Program-made: the position numbers and the translations under genes
Assembly: GCF_000005505.3 (NCBI RefSeq)
Contig: NC_016132.3
Coordinates: 49,180,914 to 49,244,913, forward strand
Source of the DNA: Brachypodium distachyon
Taxonomy: Eukaryota; Streptophyta; Magnoliopsida; Poales; Poaceae
Reading direction: 5' to 3'
Length of the DNA stretch: 64,000 nt
The notes under the pieces: model-generated
Database searches by the model: none
The model's input: the letters and a program-made list of their open reading frames with translations, nothing else
What the model was told of the DNA's origin: nothing
Part shown: positions 45,869 through 57,861 of the stretch, piece by piece
How positions within the stretch are numbered: the stretch's first letter is position 1
Layout: every line of letters starts with the position of its first letter

Positions 45869-48283
45869 CTAGTGAACTTGACATTGATGTCAAGCCCAAT
45901 GAGTGTCGGGTCAACCACCAGAGCATAACCACCAGGATTCAGCATGACCTTGGGATGATATGCCCGGTTCTAGCTGAGATCCTGTTCCGACCATTACATA
46001 ACCTTCGGCACTGCCGGCATCACAGCATTGACTACCATCTCCCGCCTGTGCTGGCTCTGCTTGTCGGTCGGCTCCGTGATGAAGTTCATGTAGCTCTGGT
46101 GATGCTCCTTATACTCATTTCTTCCGGCATATTCTGGGATGCCTTGGTCTTCCACCTGATTGACAGCATTGTTTGCCGGAGGAGGTCCCTGGATTTGGGC
46201 GTTGGCGCCTGTGAGCGGCGGAGGAGGGGGCAACCGACTTGCCTCACCCTTCTCGGCCCGCTGCATCCAGCTGCATTGCTGGGTCGTGTGGTTTGCCGGT
46301 TTGCTGGGATTAGTCGTGTGAAAACGACAAGGTTGATCCAACATCATCTCGAACGTGTGCTTCTGCTTATCTTGCTAGGGTTTCTTTTGCTCTCCCTTCT
46401 TGGCCCACTGCTGATTTTCGGTCTTCTGACGCTGGCTAGAACCGGCATCAGGTTGATCCTGAATAGCTGCGACATGGGCTGGCCCATACCGGTAATCCGG
46501 CATGTCGTCCCTTTTCTTGTTGCGGTGATCTTGATGATCATTCCTCAGGAATGCCCCGGCAGGATTGTATGTCGGCTGCTCTCTTTGCGGCTCTGTCGGC
46601 ATCAGCAATGGCTGAGTCGGGTCACCCAACGCATACATGCCGGCGATCTTGATCATCTCGGACAAAGTGACAGGCATGTCTCTTTGCAGCTTTTGTCACA
46701 ACATGCTGCCATGCCGGCACCCTTGGGCAAACCACGCTATTGCCTGCGACTCCACTATCCCTTCTCAGGAATTGCGGAGGTTGTTCCATCTTGTGAGGTA
46801 ATCCCGATCGGTCTCATTGTCCCTTTGTTTGCACATAGACAGCTGCTGAGGGCGGTTAGGCCTCTTGTAGGTGCTGGTGAAATTGCTGACAAAAGCCTCT
46901 TCAATGTCTATCCAGCAATTGATGCTGCCTTCCGGCAAATTGTTTAGCCAGATCCTGGCTGGCCCTACCACCATCTAGGGTACATAACGTACAGCCATCT
47001 ACGATTGCCGCCTGCCACATGCACTACTGTGACATAGTCTTCCAACCAATCTTCCGGCTTCGTGCTGCCGTATATGTCCTCGCACCCCTGGGCAGCTGAA
47101 AACCCTGGGCTAGTGTCTCTCTCATGATCCGGTGCGCGAAACAGCGCGGTCCCGGAGGGCCTTGTTCTTCTAGAAGCTCCGACAAATAGATTCTATCGAG
47201 CCGATGTCTGGCATCTAGCGGCGACACTTGCCTGTTCCCCACTCGGGCTCCGAGTGGGCTGACATTGTCACGCTCTCGCCTGAGATAGCCTTCATCTCCC
47301 ATGGCGAAGTACCCATCATCGTAACGGTCTTGCCGGCGATCTTCACCTCAATACAGGGGGTTGCGCCGGACACCTTGCTGAACTGTAGCTGTATTGGGTG
47401 CCGGACCCTGAGGTTGGTGTCCATGACCGGCCGAGTGACGCTCTTGTGGGTCTCGGCGATTGTTGCCGAGACACAGACCACTTTGGTCGTCATCAACTCT
47501 CCTAACCATTTGCTTCTCGTCCAGAGCCGGATCATAACGCTCTAGCCGCTTGTCTCGGCCTAAGTTGACACTCTTGTCTCGTTTGCCACCAGGCAAAGAC
47601 GCTTGCTTGTCCGCCCGGCCATCAGTGCCCGCGGCCGAGTGAATGATTTGAGATGCGCCGGGCTTGCCGTGCAACCTCATGCATGCCTCGTTCTGCTCGT
47701 TAGCTGTGCGGAGCAACTCCTTCACACGCGGCTGTTGCAATCGGAGTGCCTCTCCCGTGAGTTTCGGCAACTCTTCTGCTGCAGCCTTGGCTGCCCTGAG
47801 GTTCTTAACAGGGGTGTTGTATTTCGGGTTCAGTGCCGAGGCAAAACTTGCCAACACAGCGGGTATCGCCCTGCCGTCTCTAGCTATCTCGGCGTTCAGG
47901 TTTCTGCCACGATTGCGCACTTCCCCAACTTGGCTAGGGTTAGGCATTGCAGTGGAATTGAGACCATGAGCTTTATTATACTCACGGAGCGAAATATCGA
48001 GCTCTTGTCTAGCGCGAGCCACGTCGACAGCTTCTTGCAGCAGTTTCTGGCGCTCCAACTCCAACTCAGCCTGAAGTTGGGCCGGGTTAGCGTTTGGTGC
48101 TACCGGCAAGGTCAGCCGTTTGATAGCGGCCTAGAGCTGGGTCGGCTTTGGCGGCACAGCGGACGTGCCGGTTTGCGCAGCAATGTTCTCCATTGGGAAG
48201 TTTGCCGTTCTGCCGGATTTGCTTGGGAGCGCGGCGGTCTCTGCTGCGCCCTTGCCAGCATCGCCGCCGTGAGCCGTCACCAT
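45869..48283 (-). pseudogene. Element A gag (decayed)
   Basis: The first Met is at 48283. The frame continues past an early TAG (near 48132) into a coiled, Gln/Glu-rich block (QAELELERQKLLQEAVDVAR). After frame breaks, the conserved gag core ARIWLNNLPEGSINCWIDIEEAF lies near 46890-46960, followed by a Cys/His-bearing C-terminal region near 46250-46340. It ends at the edge of element C, where the protease begins. Several stops and shifts make it a pseudogene. Confidence 0.85.
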
Positions 48284-48566
48284 GACCTTCGCACAGTCAG
48301 CGGGGCAGTCGACATGCCGGCGCGAACCATGTAGACGGCGGGGAGATATTCGGCCACCACCACCTGCTCAGTGGCGACATAAACCTCATGCATGCCGAAG
48401 TTGATGAAGCGGCCTGCGCAGGGAAGCGGCACGTTGTTGAAGCAGCCCGCGTTGTTGTTGATGAAACCCAGAGAGCCGAATCTCTGGACCAAACTGGAGA
48501 CCACGCGCTCTCCGGTGATGAGGAAGCATCCCGTCCGGATGAAAACTCCAACCAGCGCCGCTGGTG

Positions 48567-48586
48567 GCCCCACGGTGGGCACCAAC
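48567..48586 (-). promoter_or_regulatory. Primer-binding site of element A
   Basis: On the minus strand the sequence next to the LTR reads TTGGTGCCCACCGTGGGG, a form common to grass Gypsy elements. It fixes the orientation of A. Confidence 0.65.
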
Positions 48587-49344
48587 TGTCGTGGTGGTGT
48601 CACGGCAGATGTCATATGATAGCTTATGTTGGGGCCAATGTACGAAAGAGGAACCGGAGGAGGGAGGACGTGATTAGAACCACGCACAATACAAGAACAC
48701 ACACAGCTTTACCCAGGTTCGGAGCCCTCTAGATGAGGTAAAACTCCTACTCCTGCTTTGTGGTATTTCCCAAGATACCGAGGATTACAATGGAGCTCCT
48801 TGGGCTGTTTCTTGAGGAAGAAGAAGAAGAAGGGAAAACCCTAAAAGACTAAGTGAAGAACCCCTCTCCTGGGAGGGGTGGTGCTCCTATTTATATGCTG
48901 CCGATGTCACACTGACATTTGGGACAAAAGCTAACCCTATCTTCTATGGTGCCCGCCAGGTACGCCCCATGGTTCCCTCGAGGTTGCACGGCAGGGGACA
49001 AAATAGCTTTACTTTTTGTAGCGTCAGGCGGTGCGCACTGTAGCCACGCGCCGGCCTTCGTCATCGGTCCTTCTTCGGCGCTTTACTGTGCAGTCGCCTG
49101 GCACCACAACGTGAGCAACGACTGCTTTCCCGTGATAAAGGGGGCGCTGCTTTACTTTATGCCATGTGCTCAGGATAAGACCGTTGACGCATCTCGGCGC
49201 TAGCCGAGATAAGACTGCTTGTGCTTATCCTGCAATCACATATTCGGCTTAAGGATGCCGGCGTACTTGCCTGTGCCGGCTTTGCCCTCGTTATCTCGGC
49301 TAATATGTGTCGTCATGATCCTACCCAGGGTCATCCCCCCGACA
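48587..49344 (-). repeat. LTR of element A (5' LTR)
   Basis: 758 bp, plus-strand TGTCGTGGTGG ... CCCCCCGACA, followed by the TSD GTCTT. Confidence 0.9.
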
Positions 49345-49436
49345 GTCTTTAACATGTTTATGAGAAGAAAATTACACCATATGTAATAGAGTCGAACCCA
49401 TTAAAATTCTGGTCTAGCTTTGCCACTGGTGGTCGG

Positions 49437-49563
49437 GCAAGCCGACCAAGGGTTGCCCACGGTACCAAACCCGCACCGCCTGCACCGCGTCATCTCCAAA
49501 GCCGATGAAGCACCGATATTGAGCCAGCCCCACCGCCTGCAAGGAGCCAAGACGTGGCCAGGG
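49437..49563 (-). repeat. T-tailed dispersed repeat, middle part
   Basis: Continues the repeat begun at 25144 (GACCAAGGGTTGCCC here, GACCAAGGGTTTCCC in the copy at 61.65 kb). It is cut at 49563/49564 by the Copia solo LTR. Confidence 0.55.
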
Positions 49564-49568
49564 CCAAC

Positions 49569-50895
49569 TGAAGGGGCGCGTAGAGATAAACAAAAACTTT
49601 TCCTACGCGAACTCCCAAGATCTAGCCGAGGTAGAAGGCCACGAGGATTACCACTAGACCCGCAGTTGCGGATTATCGATGCGGCGCCTTGATGCAGTGC
49701 AGTCCCTCGATCCGATCCAGCCGATCCAATCCCGCGATCGTCGAAGTGCTGAACGTACAGCACCTCTGCCGGTATCCACACGTGCGAGGAGGAGCTCCGG
49801 CGGCGGACTGCTAGGTCCGGTGCGATGGTTGAACTGAATCGGGCTAGGGTTCTCAACGCATGAGAGTGGAAAAACCGTGCCTCTTAGGCATCCCACGCCC
49901 CTGCTTATATATCGAGTGGAAGTGGGCTCCAAGCCTTGTGGCCCATCCACCCTGCGAGTCCAACTCGCATTGTCAGCCCAATTCCAGTTCGGGTCCAACC
50001 CGACCAAATACTTGCTCCCGCTCTTAAGTGTGTGACCCCGCAGGCTCATGGCGACTTGGACACGATTGGAGTCCGACTCACAATCGATCAATCGGTAGCG
50101 GCTCCTAGCAGAACGTGCCGACTCCCAAGTACCATCGAGTCATGACGACATACCTTCCAATGTGACATACGTCTTAGTCCCTTTTGCCTCACGATATACC
50201 TTGTCGAACTATAGGCGATTAATCGTCATCCCTTTAATAGTTCAACTCTCTTCTCGATCCGTGATATACGATTCATCCGACTAACTCTTAGTCGATCGAC
50301 CCGGTTAACAGTTAACCAAGTCGCGCATGGCCATGCTTCCCGAATCATATCACTCGAGAGGGCCCAGAGAATATCTCTCCAGTCGGAGGGGCAAAATCCC
50401 ATCTTGGTTATCCACATCACACAGCTTGATTCTCAGTCAACCCGAACTCTGCCTTTATAACTGCCATGTTACGGAACAACGTTTGACAGAACCTAAGTTG
50501 GTGATCCACAACTCGGATTGTGCGATAACCTCAGGTCTAAGGATTACATTGATTGAGACATGCAAATGACGACCTACTCGTTGCATCTCAATATGGGTCA
50601 GTCCGACTCGCTAAACTCTTTAGCCGAGTCCGTGTAAGCTGGAATGACATCACCATGCCCATGAAAAGTGGAACTGAGTCATCAGCCAACTTTCACATTA
50701 GTCTAGGTTATGTGTCCAGCACAACCTCAATGACTAAGGACAATTTAGTATGAACAACATGAATACATAGTTCCACAATCAAATCACATATTCAATGATA
50801 CATATCAGATGTTCAAACAAGGACAACTTAATAATATTTATGAATACATTGGGAATTACATCATACATGATTGCCTCTAGGGCATATTCCCAACA
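49569..50895 (-). mobile_element. Solo LTR of a Copia element, Angela/BARE-like start
   Basis: 1,327 bp. On the minus strand it begins TGTTGGGAATATGCCCTAGA, the style of Angela/BARE Copia LTRs, and ends GCGCCCCTTCA. A perfect 5-bp TSD CCAAC lies at 49564-49568 and 50896-50900. A TATATAAG box at 49904-49911 (minus) marks its promoter. No internal region is present. Confidence 0.9.
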
Positions 50896-50900
50896 CCAAC

Positions 50901-51085
50901 CGGCCGCCGCCACCACGGCCCCTGCAAGTCTGCAACAAGAACCGCCGTCAGGATCTGGCCCGTGCCGCTGGCAAGATGGCACGCCTGCACGGTACCGCCG
51001 TATGGCCAGGGGCCCCGCCGACACCGCGCGGGCTTTGCTCGGCGGTGCCGATGAAGGAGGAAGTTGTTGGCTGGTTTGATTTTTT
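50901..51085 (-). repeat. T-tailed dispersed repeat, right part
   Basis: GC-rich remainder of the old repeat beyond the solo LTR. The true right end is not clear; sequence becomes AT-rich after about 51085. Confidence 0.4.
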
Positions 51086-51890
51086 AGGATCGGGTGAGGG
51101 AGGTGTGGAATTATTAAGATCCGGCAGATTTGTGTACTTTTCTGGTGCATTTCCTCAAAATATTCCAAACTGCAGAGTTGGTTCTCATTTCTGATGTCGT
51201 GGAAAGTAAATAGATGATAGTAATTGACGTGTGCAAACCTTAGTTTTGTTTTTAAAATATATCAGAGGACGCTCTAAGAAAATTAGTAACGGTTATTCTC
51301 GTTATTTATTTCCTAAACATAGTTAAAAATATCAAAATTAAAAAAATAAGAGATACGAGAGCATCATTTGGGTCATTCCTCTAGTCTTAGCCAGCAATCC
51401 CGGTGTTATGTCAACAAATTCAGTCCGCCAAACACCATTTTCGGGATTAAGGGGCTTAGTTGACCGGGATTGGTAAGGTCAGGTCTGGAATTCAGGATTC
51501 AAAGGTTAAAGTCTGATTCAGACTTTGTCTACAAGTTCAGGGTTGAAAATAAACTTTTCTCTTGATTCATCTCTCAATATGCAAGCATGTCACCTAATCA
51601 GGCCGTTACATTACCATGTGAACCATGCCACGTAATCAAGCCACGCTTGTTTATTTTCAAGCCAGGCATGTATTCATTTATTTCTTTGCATTACTCTATC
51701 AATTCTATCATGTATTTTTTTGTGAATTTTTTTTTCTCATTCATGCATCATATTGTCACATACTTCTTAGGTTTAATCGCTTTTAAATATAAAGCAAAAA
51801 CATTTTTGTTTTTCATCATTAGGTTTAGTTAATTTTAAGCACATATTTATGCATTTGTTTTATCATGGTGCCGCAGCAAAAGATTGACAA
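51086..51890. other. AT-rich intergenic sequence
   Basis: No gene, RNA or clear repeat recognised. Confidence 0.5.
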
Positions 51891-51907
51891 AACTGAAATA
51901 GAAACTT

Positions 51908-52300
51908 TTTTTTTAGAAACATCTGGCTGTATTGATTCAATAAACAAAGTACAAGTGATGGAAATTGAAAGAAAACCAACAACAAAAACCCTAATGAAAC
52001 TAAAAGTTACATTAAGATTCTTTGAAATAAACAACTCTTGAATCGTCTTCTTATCTTGAAAACTCTCCATGCATCCAGTGATGAAATTGCAGAAGACCAA
52101 AATTGCACAAGCTGGACTAACTTTATAGGTTTTGAATAGCCGCATGAATCGCTCACCGCAACTGATGAGAACTTGATATCGTTGAACGCACTCTGTCTGG
52201 GGACACACCCCTTGCAACTTTGCAAGGCAGATTGTCGCTCTGCTGATTCGTCGCCAAACCAACTAAAGGGAAGACCAAAATAACGAAAAACAAACTGTGA
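51908..52300 (-). repeat. T-tailed retroposon-like remnant
   Basis: A T-run (51908-51915) is followed by CTGTATTGATTCAATAAACAAAGTACAAG-type sequence, the layout of the poly(A) end of a minus-strand retroposon. There is no intact ORF. Confidence 0.35.
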
Positions 52301-53231
52301 AATCCGCTAGCTCCATGGAGTAGACCGTGTTGACTACACCAGGAAGAGGATGGAGCCAGGAGACTTTTATTCCATACGCCATCGCCTCCTCCACCAAGAC
52401 GACGTCGCGAGGACACAAAAATCTCACAAAAAAAATAGACAAACTGTAGCCAGACGTTGATCTATGGTTCTGTTCGTCACCCGATGCCTAATCGGCAGTC
52501 GAAGACGAGGGGAACCGGAAGAGAAACGCTCATCCGAAGCCCTGGCGGCTAGGGCTTGCTCGTCTGAAATAGAAACTAATGGGCACGGAAAACTAATTAA
52601 TTCGGGCCTCCAAAATTATGAGCACGGAAGCCCAACAGCTTGGCGACCGCTTTCGGCCAGAGTGCAGATGGCTGGAAAGCAAGATTCGGATGGCCCATGC
52701 CAGTCACTCGTCAGTACGATTGCAGGCCCGACGTACAGCCATCAACTCGTTGGACCTTGCTCATCACGTTAGTTGCGTATTCTCGAATTAAAGCTTGATG
52801 ATTATGCCCACGTTTATTTTTTATTTTTAACTGCAACCATCCACTTATTTTTAATGTGCAGGTTCAAATGCGTTTCGTTTCGCTTAGAACAACGCAAACC
52901 GGTTACTGTCTCTAGATGCTTCAGTTTCCATAGTCAATTTTTCTTTCAGAAGTAAAGCTATACTACCATAGCACCATTCGAAGTAGTAGGACATTACAAG
53001 CCATGGGTATAATTCAGGATTTGTCCATGGTGAAACAGTGAGGTCGCACGACGACCAATGGCAAGGCCGAGCCCAGGGGTGGGTGATCCACGGGCGTCGT
53101 AGGTGGCACGCATGGCGCGGCTGCGGCAGTGCACCAAATGAGGCGCGAAGTTGAAGGGCGAACTCAAGATGGAACGGGTGGTTGGGACGACCCAAGTAGC
53201 GGGGGATCCAGACGGACGTTTGGTTCCTCCC
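52301..53231. other. Upstream region of the profilin gene
   Basis: No other gene recognised. The proximal part is presumably promoter. Confidence 0.45.
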
Positions 53232-53239
53232 TATTTATA
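53232..53239 (+). promoter_or_regulatory. Putative TATA box of the profilin gene
   Basis: TATTTATA about 135 bp upstream of the ATG, followed by C-rich sequence. Position and form are normal for a plant promoter. Confidence 0.6.
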
Positions 53240-53369
53240 GTCCCCCCGCGCTTGGACAGCACCACGGTTACCGTGCGCCTGACCGACCACCGACGAGAAG
53301 CCACAGCAGCGAGAGAGCGAGGCCGTTTCTTGGCCAGAGGAGGAGGAGAGGAGGGAAATTAAGGCCAAG

Positions 53370-54020
53370 ATGTCGTGGCAGACTTACGTCGACGAGCACC
53401 TGATGTGCGACATCGAGGGTCACCACCTCGTCAGTGCCGCCATCCTCGGCCACGACGGCACCGTCTGGGCCCAGAGCGCCGACTTCCCGTCGGTAAGAGC
53501 TCTCTCCATGCCCGCGCTCCTCCTATTGCTGTCTCCTCCGGCCCATTGAACTCCGAGTGCCGGCAGCTGCCAATGCGCCAGTTGATTGATTGGTCGACAT
53601 ATGTTCTTGCATGATCCACGAACCCATGGATTAATGGTTCTGTTGCATGATCCAGTTCAAGCCAGAGGAAATGACCAACATCATGAAGGATTTCGACGAG
53701 CCGGGGACCCTTGCCCCCACCGGGCTGTTTCTCGCGTCAGCCAAGTACATGGTCATCCAAGGTGAACCCGGCGCTGTCATCCGCGGCAAGAAGGTACGTA
53801 AATCATGGGATCAGTCCATCTCTCCCCTCGCCGCCTACAAGATTGTACCGTTGATTATTCGTCAATTCGCACTTGGAATCGGCAGGGATCGGGGGGCATC
53901 ACCTTGAAGAAGACCGGGCAGGCGCTGGTGGTCGGCATCTACGACGAGCCAATGACACCCGGGCAGTGCAACATGGTGGTCGAGAGGCTCGGCGACTACC
54001 TCGTAGAGCAAGGCATGTAG
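53370..54020 (+). CDS. Profilin (actin-monomer-binding protein)
   Basis: Three exons: 53370-53492, 53656-53793 and 53886-54020, GT-AG introns, 131 residues, the usual length of grass profilins, with introns at the standard plant positions. It starts [17 protein letters not shown] (the N-terminal actin/polyproline-binding helix) and includes [37 protein letters not shown] and the C-terminal helix [14 protein letters not shown]. Profilins bind G-actin, polyproline and phosphoinositides in the cytosol and control actin dynamics. Grass profilins are also known minor pollen and food allergens (established). Nothing is broken. Expression (pollen or vegetative) cannot be read from sequence. Confidence 0.98.
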
Positions 54021-54558
54021 ATGATCACCGCGGTCAGCAACGAAACCAAACAAACCAACGACAGAGCCAACAACGCACAGTAGATCTCGATCCACGCTAT
54101 TTTAGCCACCGCGCATGGGATTGTGGTTCAGTTTCTTTCTCATCCTCTTCCTTCTCAGTCTGTCCTGGCACGTACGTCGCCGATTACACCTCTTGATCCG
54201 TGATATTTTTCCTTTTGTTTTCTGAAGCCGTTCCAGCTAATAACTTTCCTGTTTTATGTTACCGGTTTGGTCATTTGGGTTGCCGTTTGAGTTGTGGATC
54301 CGCCGGAACAATATATATGTGATTGTCATCGTTTCTTTGTAATACGAGAAAGTATATATGTATTTTGATCGTCATGTCCTCCAGCTCGAAACAATACCGT
54401 TCCAATGTTCTTGTACTACTCCTGTCGATTTTATTTTGAATAGGGAGTATTTACTCTCTCTTTTTTTGAGTTACGGAGTATTTACTACTGTATTTTCTTT
54501 AGCAGACAACATTATTTTTTTCGGTTTTGCTATTTGTCAGATGACTGAGAAATAACTA
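54021..54558. other. 3' flank of the profilin gene
   Basis: Presumed 3' UTR and AT-rich downstream sequence, no other gene. Confidence 0.5.
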
Positions 54559-54798
54559 CTCACTCCGTTCCTTAAATTAAGGCATATATTGTTTTCTTTG
54601 ACCAAGCCTTTGACCCAGATTTGGTATATTAATATATATTTTTTGTGAAATAAAATTGATATCATTGGATTAGCATTCAAAAGTATTTGTTTATGATTAT
54701 GATTTATATCGCATAAGTCAGACGTTGATGGAGTAATTTTTGGTCAAACACTCGATCAAAGGAAACAATATAGGCCTTAATTTGAGGAACAGAGAGAG
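54559..54798. mobile_element. Stowaway-type MITE, 240 bp
   Basis: Between TA dinucleotides, with inverted ends CTCACTCCGTTCCTTAAATT and, reverse-complemented, CTCTCTCTGTTCCTCAAATT, and inverted AAGGCCTATATTGTTT-type extensions. It lies 0.54 kb downstream of profilin. Confidence 0.75.
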
Positions 54799-55592
54799 TA
54801 TTTCTTAGTCGATGATAACAACCTTTTGACTCAATCATTGAGATTCGTGTAAGATCAATATAGCTCTGATGGATAAGAATTTTTTTATTGAATGCCTACG
54901 ATTGTTGACTGAGAAATAACTAGTATTTCTTAGATGACTTAGAAATAGACATTCCTATTTTTTTTCCATGGACATAAGCTCTTGATTGGGCCGGCTTGTT
55001 GTTTTTTCCCAACAGTAATTGTACTAGGCTTGGGACTACTTTTGGGCCGTACGCAATGGCCTCATGGAAATGAATTAAGGGCCTAGTCGCCTACCCATTC
55101 AGGCCTTCTGTTTTATCCTGCAATTCTACACTTGGTTCATTTTACGCAGTCTCCCATTTTGTCCTGCAATTATAAATCCTGATCATTTTACGCAGTCCCT
55201 CAAATGTGTAGCATATAAAATCCACGCCCCCGTGATTAATCATTTTTATAAGTTTCACGTCAAAAAAGTAAGTTTCTTCCTTTTTACCAAATTTGCCACC
55301 CTTATTGACAGATTTATGTTTAGTGGTTTTACTATCAAACTAGCAAGAAATTACCAAGGAACCATGTGCAGCACTAAATAGCAGCAGCTGATGCTGCTGC
55401 ATACACCAGCTGCAGCTAACATGTGAAATGAAAGCATAGTGATGCTGTGCTATGCATGGAATACAATCATAAAGTCAAAGTATAAGACATTGAGAAAATC
55501 GTATAGGAGGTCTATAAACTTGGTGGGTGAGAACAACTTAGTCAATCATAAGGATTTGCCGCTTCTCCCTTTCTCTTTTGTGTGTGCGTGCG
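54799..55592. other. AT-rich intergenic sequence
   Basis: No gene recognised. CTCCCATTTTGTCCTGCAATT-like sequence occurs twice near 55110 and 55150. Confidence 0.45.
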
Positions 55593-57837
55593 CACTACTA
55601 CAAAACGGTCCATATGTGACGAGACATCAGTGACGGGCATTTTGCGCCCGTCACTGATGACTGTCATCAGTCACAGGCCTTTCGTGCCCGTCACTAATGA
55701 CAAACATCAGTCACGGTCGCGTCCACGCCCGTCACTGATGACCAATCATCAGTCACGGGCCCGGGAGACCCGTCACTAATGGTTCAATGCGAAAAATAAC
55801 AAAATTCAGAAAAGCTCACATCAGTGGCGGGTACAATATCTAGGCCCGCCACTGATGAGCCCTAGAAACCTTTGAAGATTGAAAAAATCATAACTAATTC
55901 ATCAAAAATCAGAAAAATGTGATTCTTTTTGCTATAGTCTTAGTTTTTCTTGATTAACATGATGGTATAATAATATCATATGTTAACATTTGAAAAATGA
56001 CTTGTGTAGTACAATTTTGTAGTTTCCCACAGTTGAGTGTATGGTTTAAGCCAAATGATCAAAGTTTTGTCCATTTCCATGTCCTAATTCATGATAATGT
56101 ATCCATTTTTTGCACATAGGTGTATATTACGATGCCAAAATGTGTTGCCAAAGAAATGTGTAAAGTATTCTTGATTATATCTTGTTATTTCCCATAGTTG
56201 AACTTTATGTTTTATTTAAGCCAAATGACCGAACTGTTTCCATTTCTATGCCACATTTTATGATAATGTATCCATTTTTTGCACAAGAGTGCATATTGTC
56301 ATGACAAACAATATTGCCAAATAGGTTTACAAATTTTTGGTGAAAAAAATGATTTTCTATTTTCCAAATACAAAAATGAGGTATTTTGTGAAGCACTTGT
56401 ACTTAATATTGTTCCAAATGGCACTTATCCAATTTTCAAACAAATTATAACTTGTTTCAATGCTAATGTCCAAAGATATTGACTTTTATAGCTTTATAGA
56501 TACTTTTATGTGTTTCAAGCCAAATGACCAAAGTGTTATATAAGACTGATAAATGGTGCAAGAAATGGGGTGATTTGTGCGTGTTTTGTGAAGCAAGTAC
56601 AATTTATATGGTTCAAAATGACATATGTCAATTTTCACACAAAATAGACCGTAATTTTAAACTTATAGACAAAATTAGTTATATATTATAACTGTATATT
56701 ATATAACAAATTAAAAGTAATAATATGACACTTATCAGTGACGGGCCTTGGGCTAGAGCCCGACTGAAACGCCCAGTCCGTTCCCAATCCTAGGGTTTGG
56801 AGGGCGCCGTATAAAAGCCCCAGCTCCCCTTCCTCCCGGACATCTCTCCTCCCCTGCCGCACATCTCCTCCCTGCCCCCATTCTCTCCTTCCTCCACCCC
56901 GATCTCCTCCCTCCTCCCCGATCTCCTCCCTCCTCCCTGCCCCTCGAGCTTCCTCCACAGCAGTGCCCGCCCCTCACCCCCACTATCTCCCCCATCCCCA
57001 TCTCTCCTGCCCCAGCCGCCGCACTCTATCTCCCTCCCTCCTCCCTCCCCGAGCCAGCGGCATAGCGCCCCTCCTCCCTCCCCGAGCCAGCGGCCCAGCG
57101 CCCCTCCTCCCCGTCGCCCGTCGCCTTCCAGCCCGCCTCCTCCCCGCCCGAACCGCCGCCGCCGCATTTCCATGACCTCCTCGCCGGGCTCGGCCCCGCC
57201 ATCGCCTCCCTCTTCTTCGACCACGGCGCCGCCAACGGGGGGGCTGGCTCTATCTCGCCGGCAGATTCGGTCGCCGCGGGCCGGGATCTGGCCGCCTCAG
57301 CCTCCACGTCGGTGGATCTGGCCGCCACGGCCTCCATGCCGGTGGATCCGGCGGCCGCGGGCCGGGATTCGGCCTCCACGCCGGTCGATCTCAGGTATGC
57401 CCCCTCCCTCTCTCTCAGTTCTCTATTCCCCTTATTTCTCACTCTCTGTCGATCTCTCGTAGCGGCTCGCTCTCTCCTCATCGGCATCGGATCCGGTGAC
57501 CTTCTTCCACCGGCATGCGGAGGAGCATTAGCGCGGGGGGCCTGGAGCACCGGCGGCGGCGGGCGGCGGCACCGTGTCCTTGAGAAGCCGGCGATTTTTT
57601 TTTATTTGTGGATTCGGGGCGGGCTTGTGGCCGGCCTCGTTTTTTTTTATTTTCTTCTAATCCATATCAGTGTCGGACGTGTAGCTTGACCGTTACTGAT
57701 GAGGGCCCTCATCAGTAACGGGTGGACCGCCCGTTACTGATGTTAAGCACATCAATAACAGGAAGTTAGTGACGGGCGGTCCGCCCGTTACTGATACACT
57801 TTTTTGACTGTCACTAATGAGTCTTTTTGTAGTAGTG
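55593..57837. mobile_element. Non-autonomous CACTA transposon
   Basis: 2,245 bp with termini CACTACTACAAAA (left) and TTTTTGTAGTAGTG (right) and 3-bp TSD GCG (55590-55592 and 57838-57840). Both ends carry many subterminal repeats of the type CATCAGTGACGGGC / GCCCGTCACTGATG, the expected transposase-binding arrays of En/Spm elements. No transposase ORF was found. The core (56750-57600) has TATAAAAG at 56811, a C/T-rich tract and a GC-rich open stretch (57172-57462) that could be captured gene sequence. Confidence 0.92.
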
Positions 57838-57840
57838 GCG

Positions 57841-57861
57841 TGTGTGTGTGTGTGTGTGTGT
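57841..57861. repeat. (TG)n microsatellite
   Basis: About ten TG units directly right of the CACTA element. The left flank (55580-55592) is also GT-rich, so the element inserted inside a GT microsatellite. Confidence 0.9.

Larger units (their letters stand above)
25728..49344 (-). mobile_element. Gypsy LTR retrotransposon A (deleted, interrupted by C and B)
   Basis: It is bounded by direct LTRs (25728-26536 and 48587-49344) with TSD GTCTT at 25723-25727 and 49345-49349. On the minus strand the order is LTR, primer-binding site, gag, protease, start of RT, 3' region, LTR. The RT stops after its first conserved blocks; the rest of RT, RNase H and integrase are missing. Element C with B inside occupies 28307-45863. 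The LTRs differ by roughly 6-8% by eye plus a ~50-bp indel, so it is older than B. Confidence 0.92.
25650..49428. mobile_element. hAT-like MITE, split by Gypsy element A
   Basis: The two halves, 25650-25727 and 49345-49428, together make about 160 bp. The ends are TACGGGCGGAGCTGG (left) and, reverse-complemented, CAGTGGCAAAGCTAG (right), the hAT-type CAGTGGC terminus with decay on the left. The 8-bp flanks ATGGTCGG (25642-25649) and GTGGTCGG (49429-49436) fit a hAT-size target duplication with one mismatch. Confidence 0.7.

Noticed and set aside
45856..46947. 363-residue plus-strand frame
   Set aside because: Antisense of element A gag; the minus-strand gag motifs are clear.
55600..55800. 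Regularly repeated short motif that could suggest a CRISPR-like array
   Set aside because: Repeats occur in both orientations next to a CACTA terminus; they are subterminal transposase-binding repeats in a plant genome.
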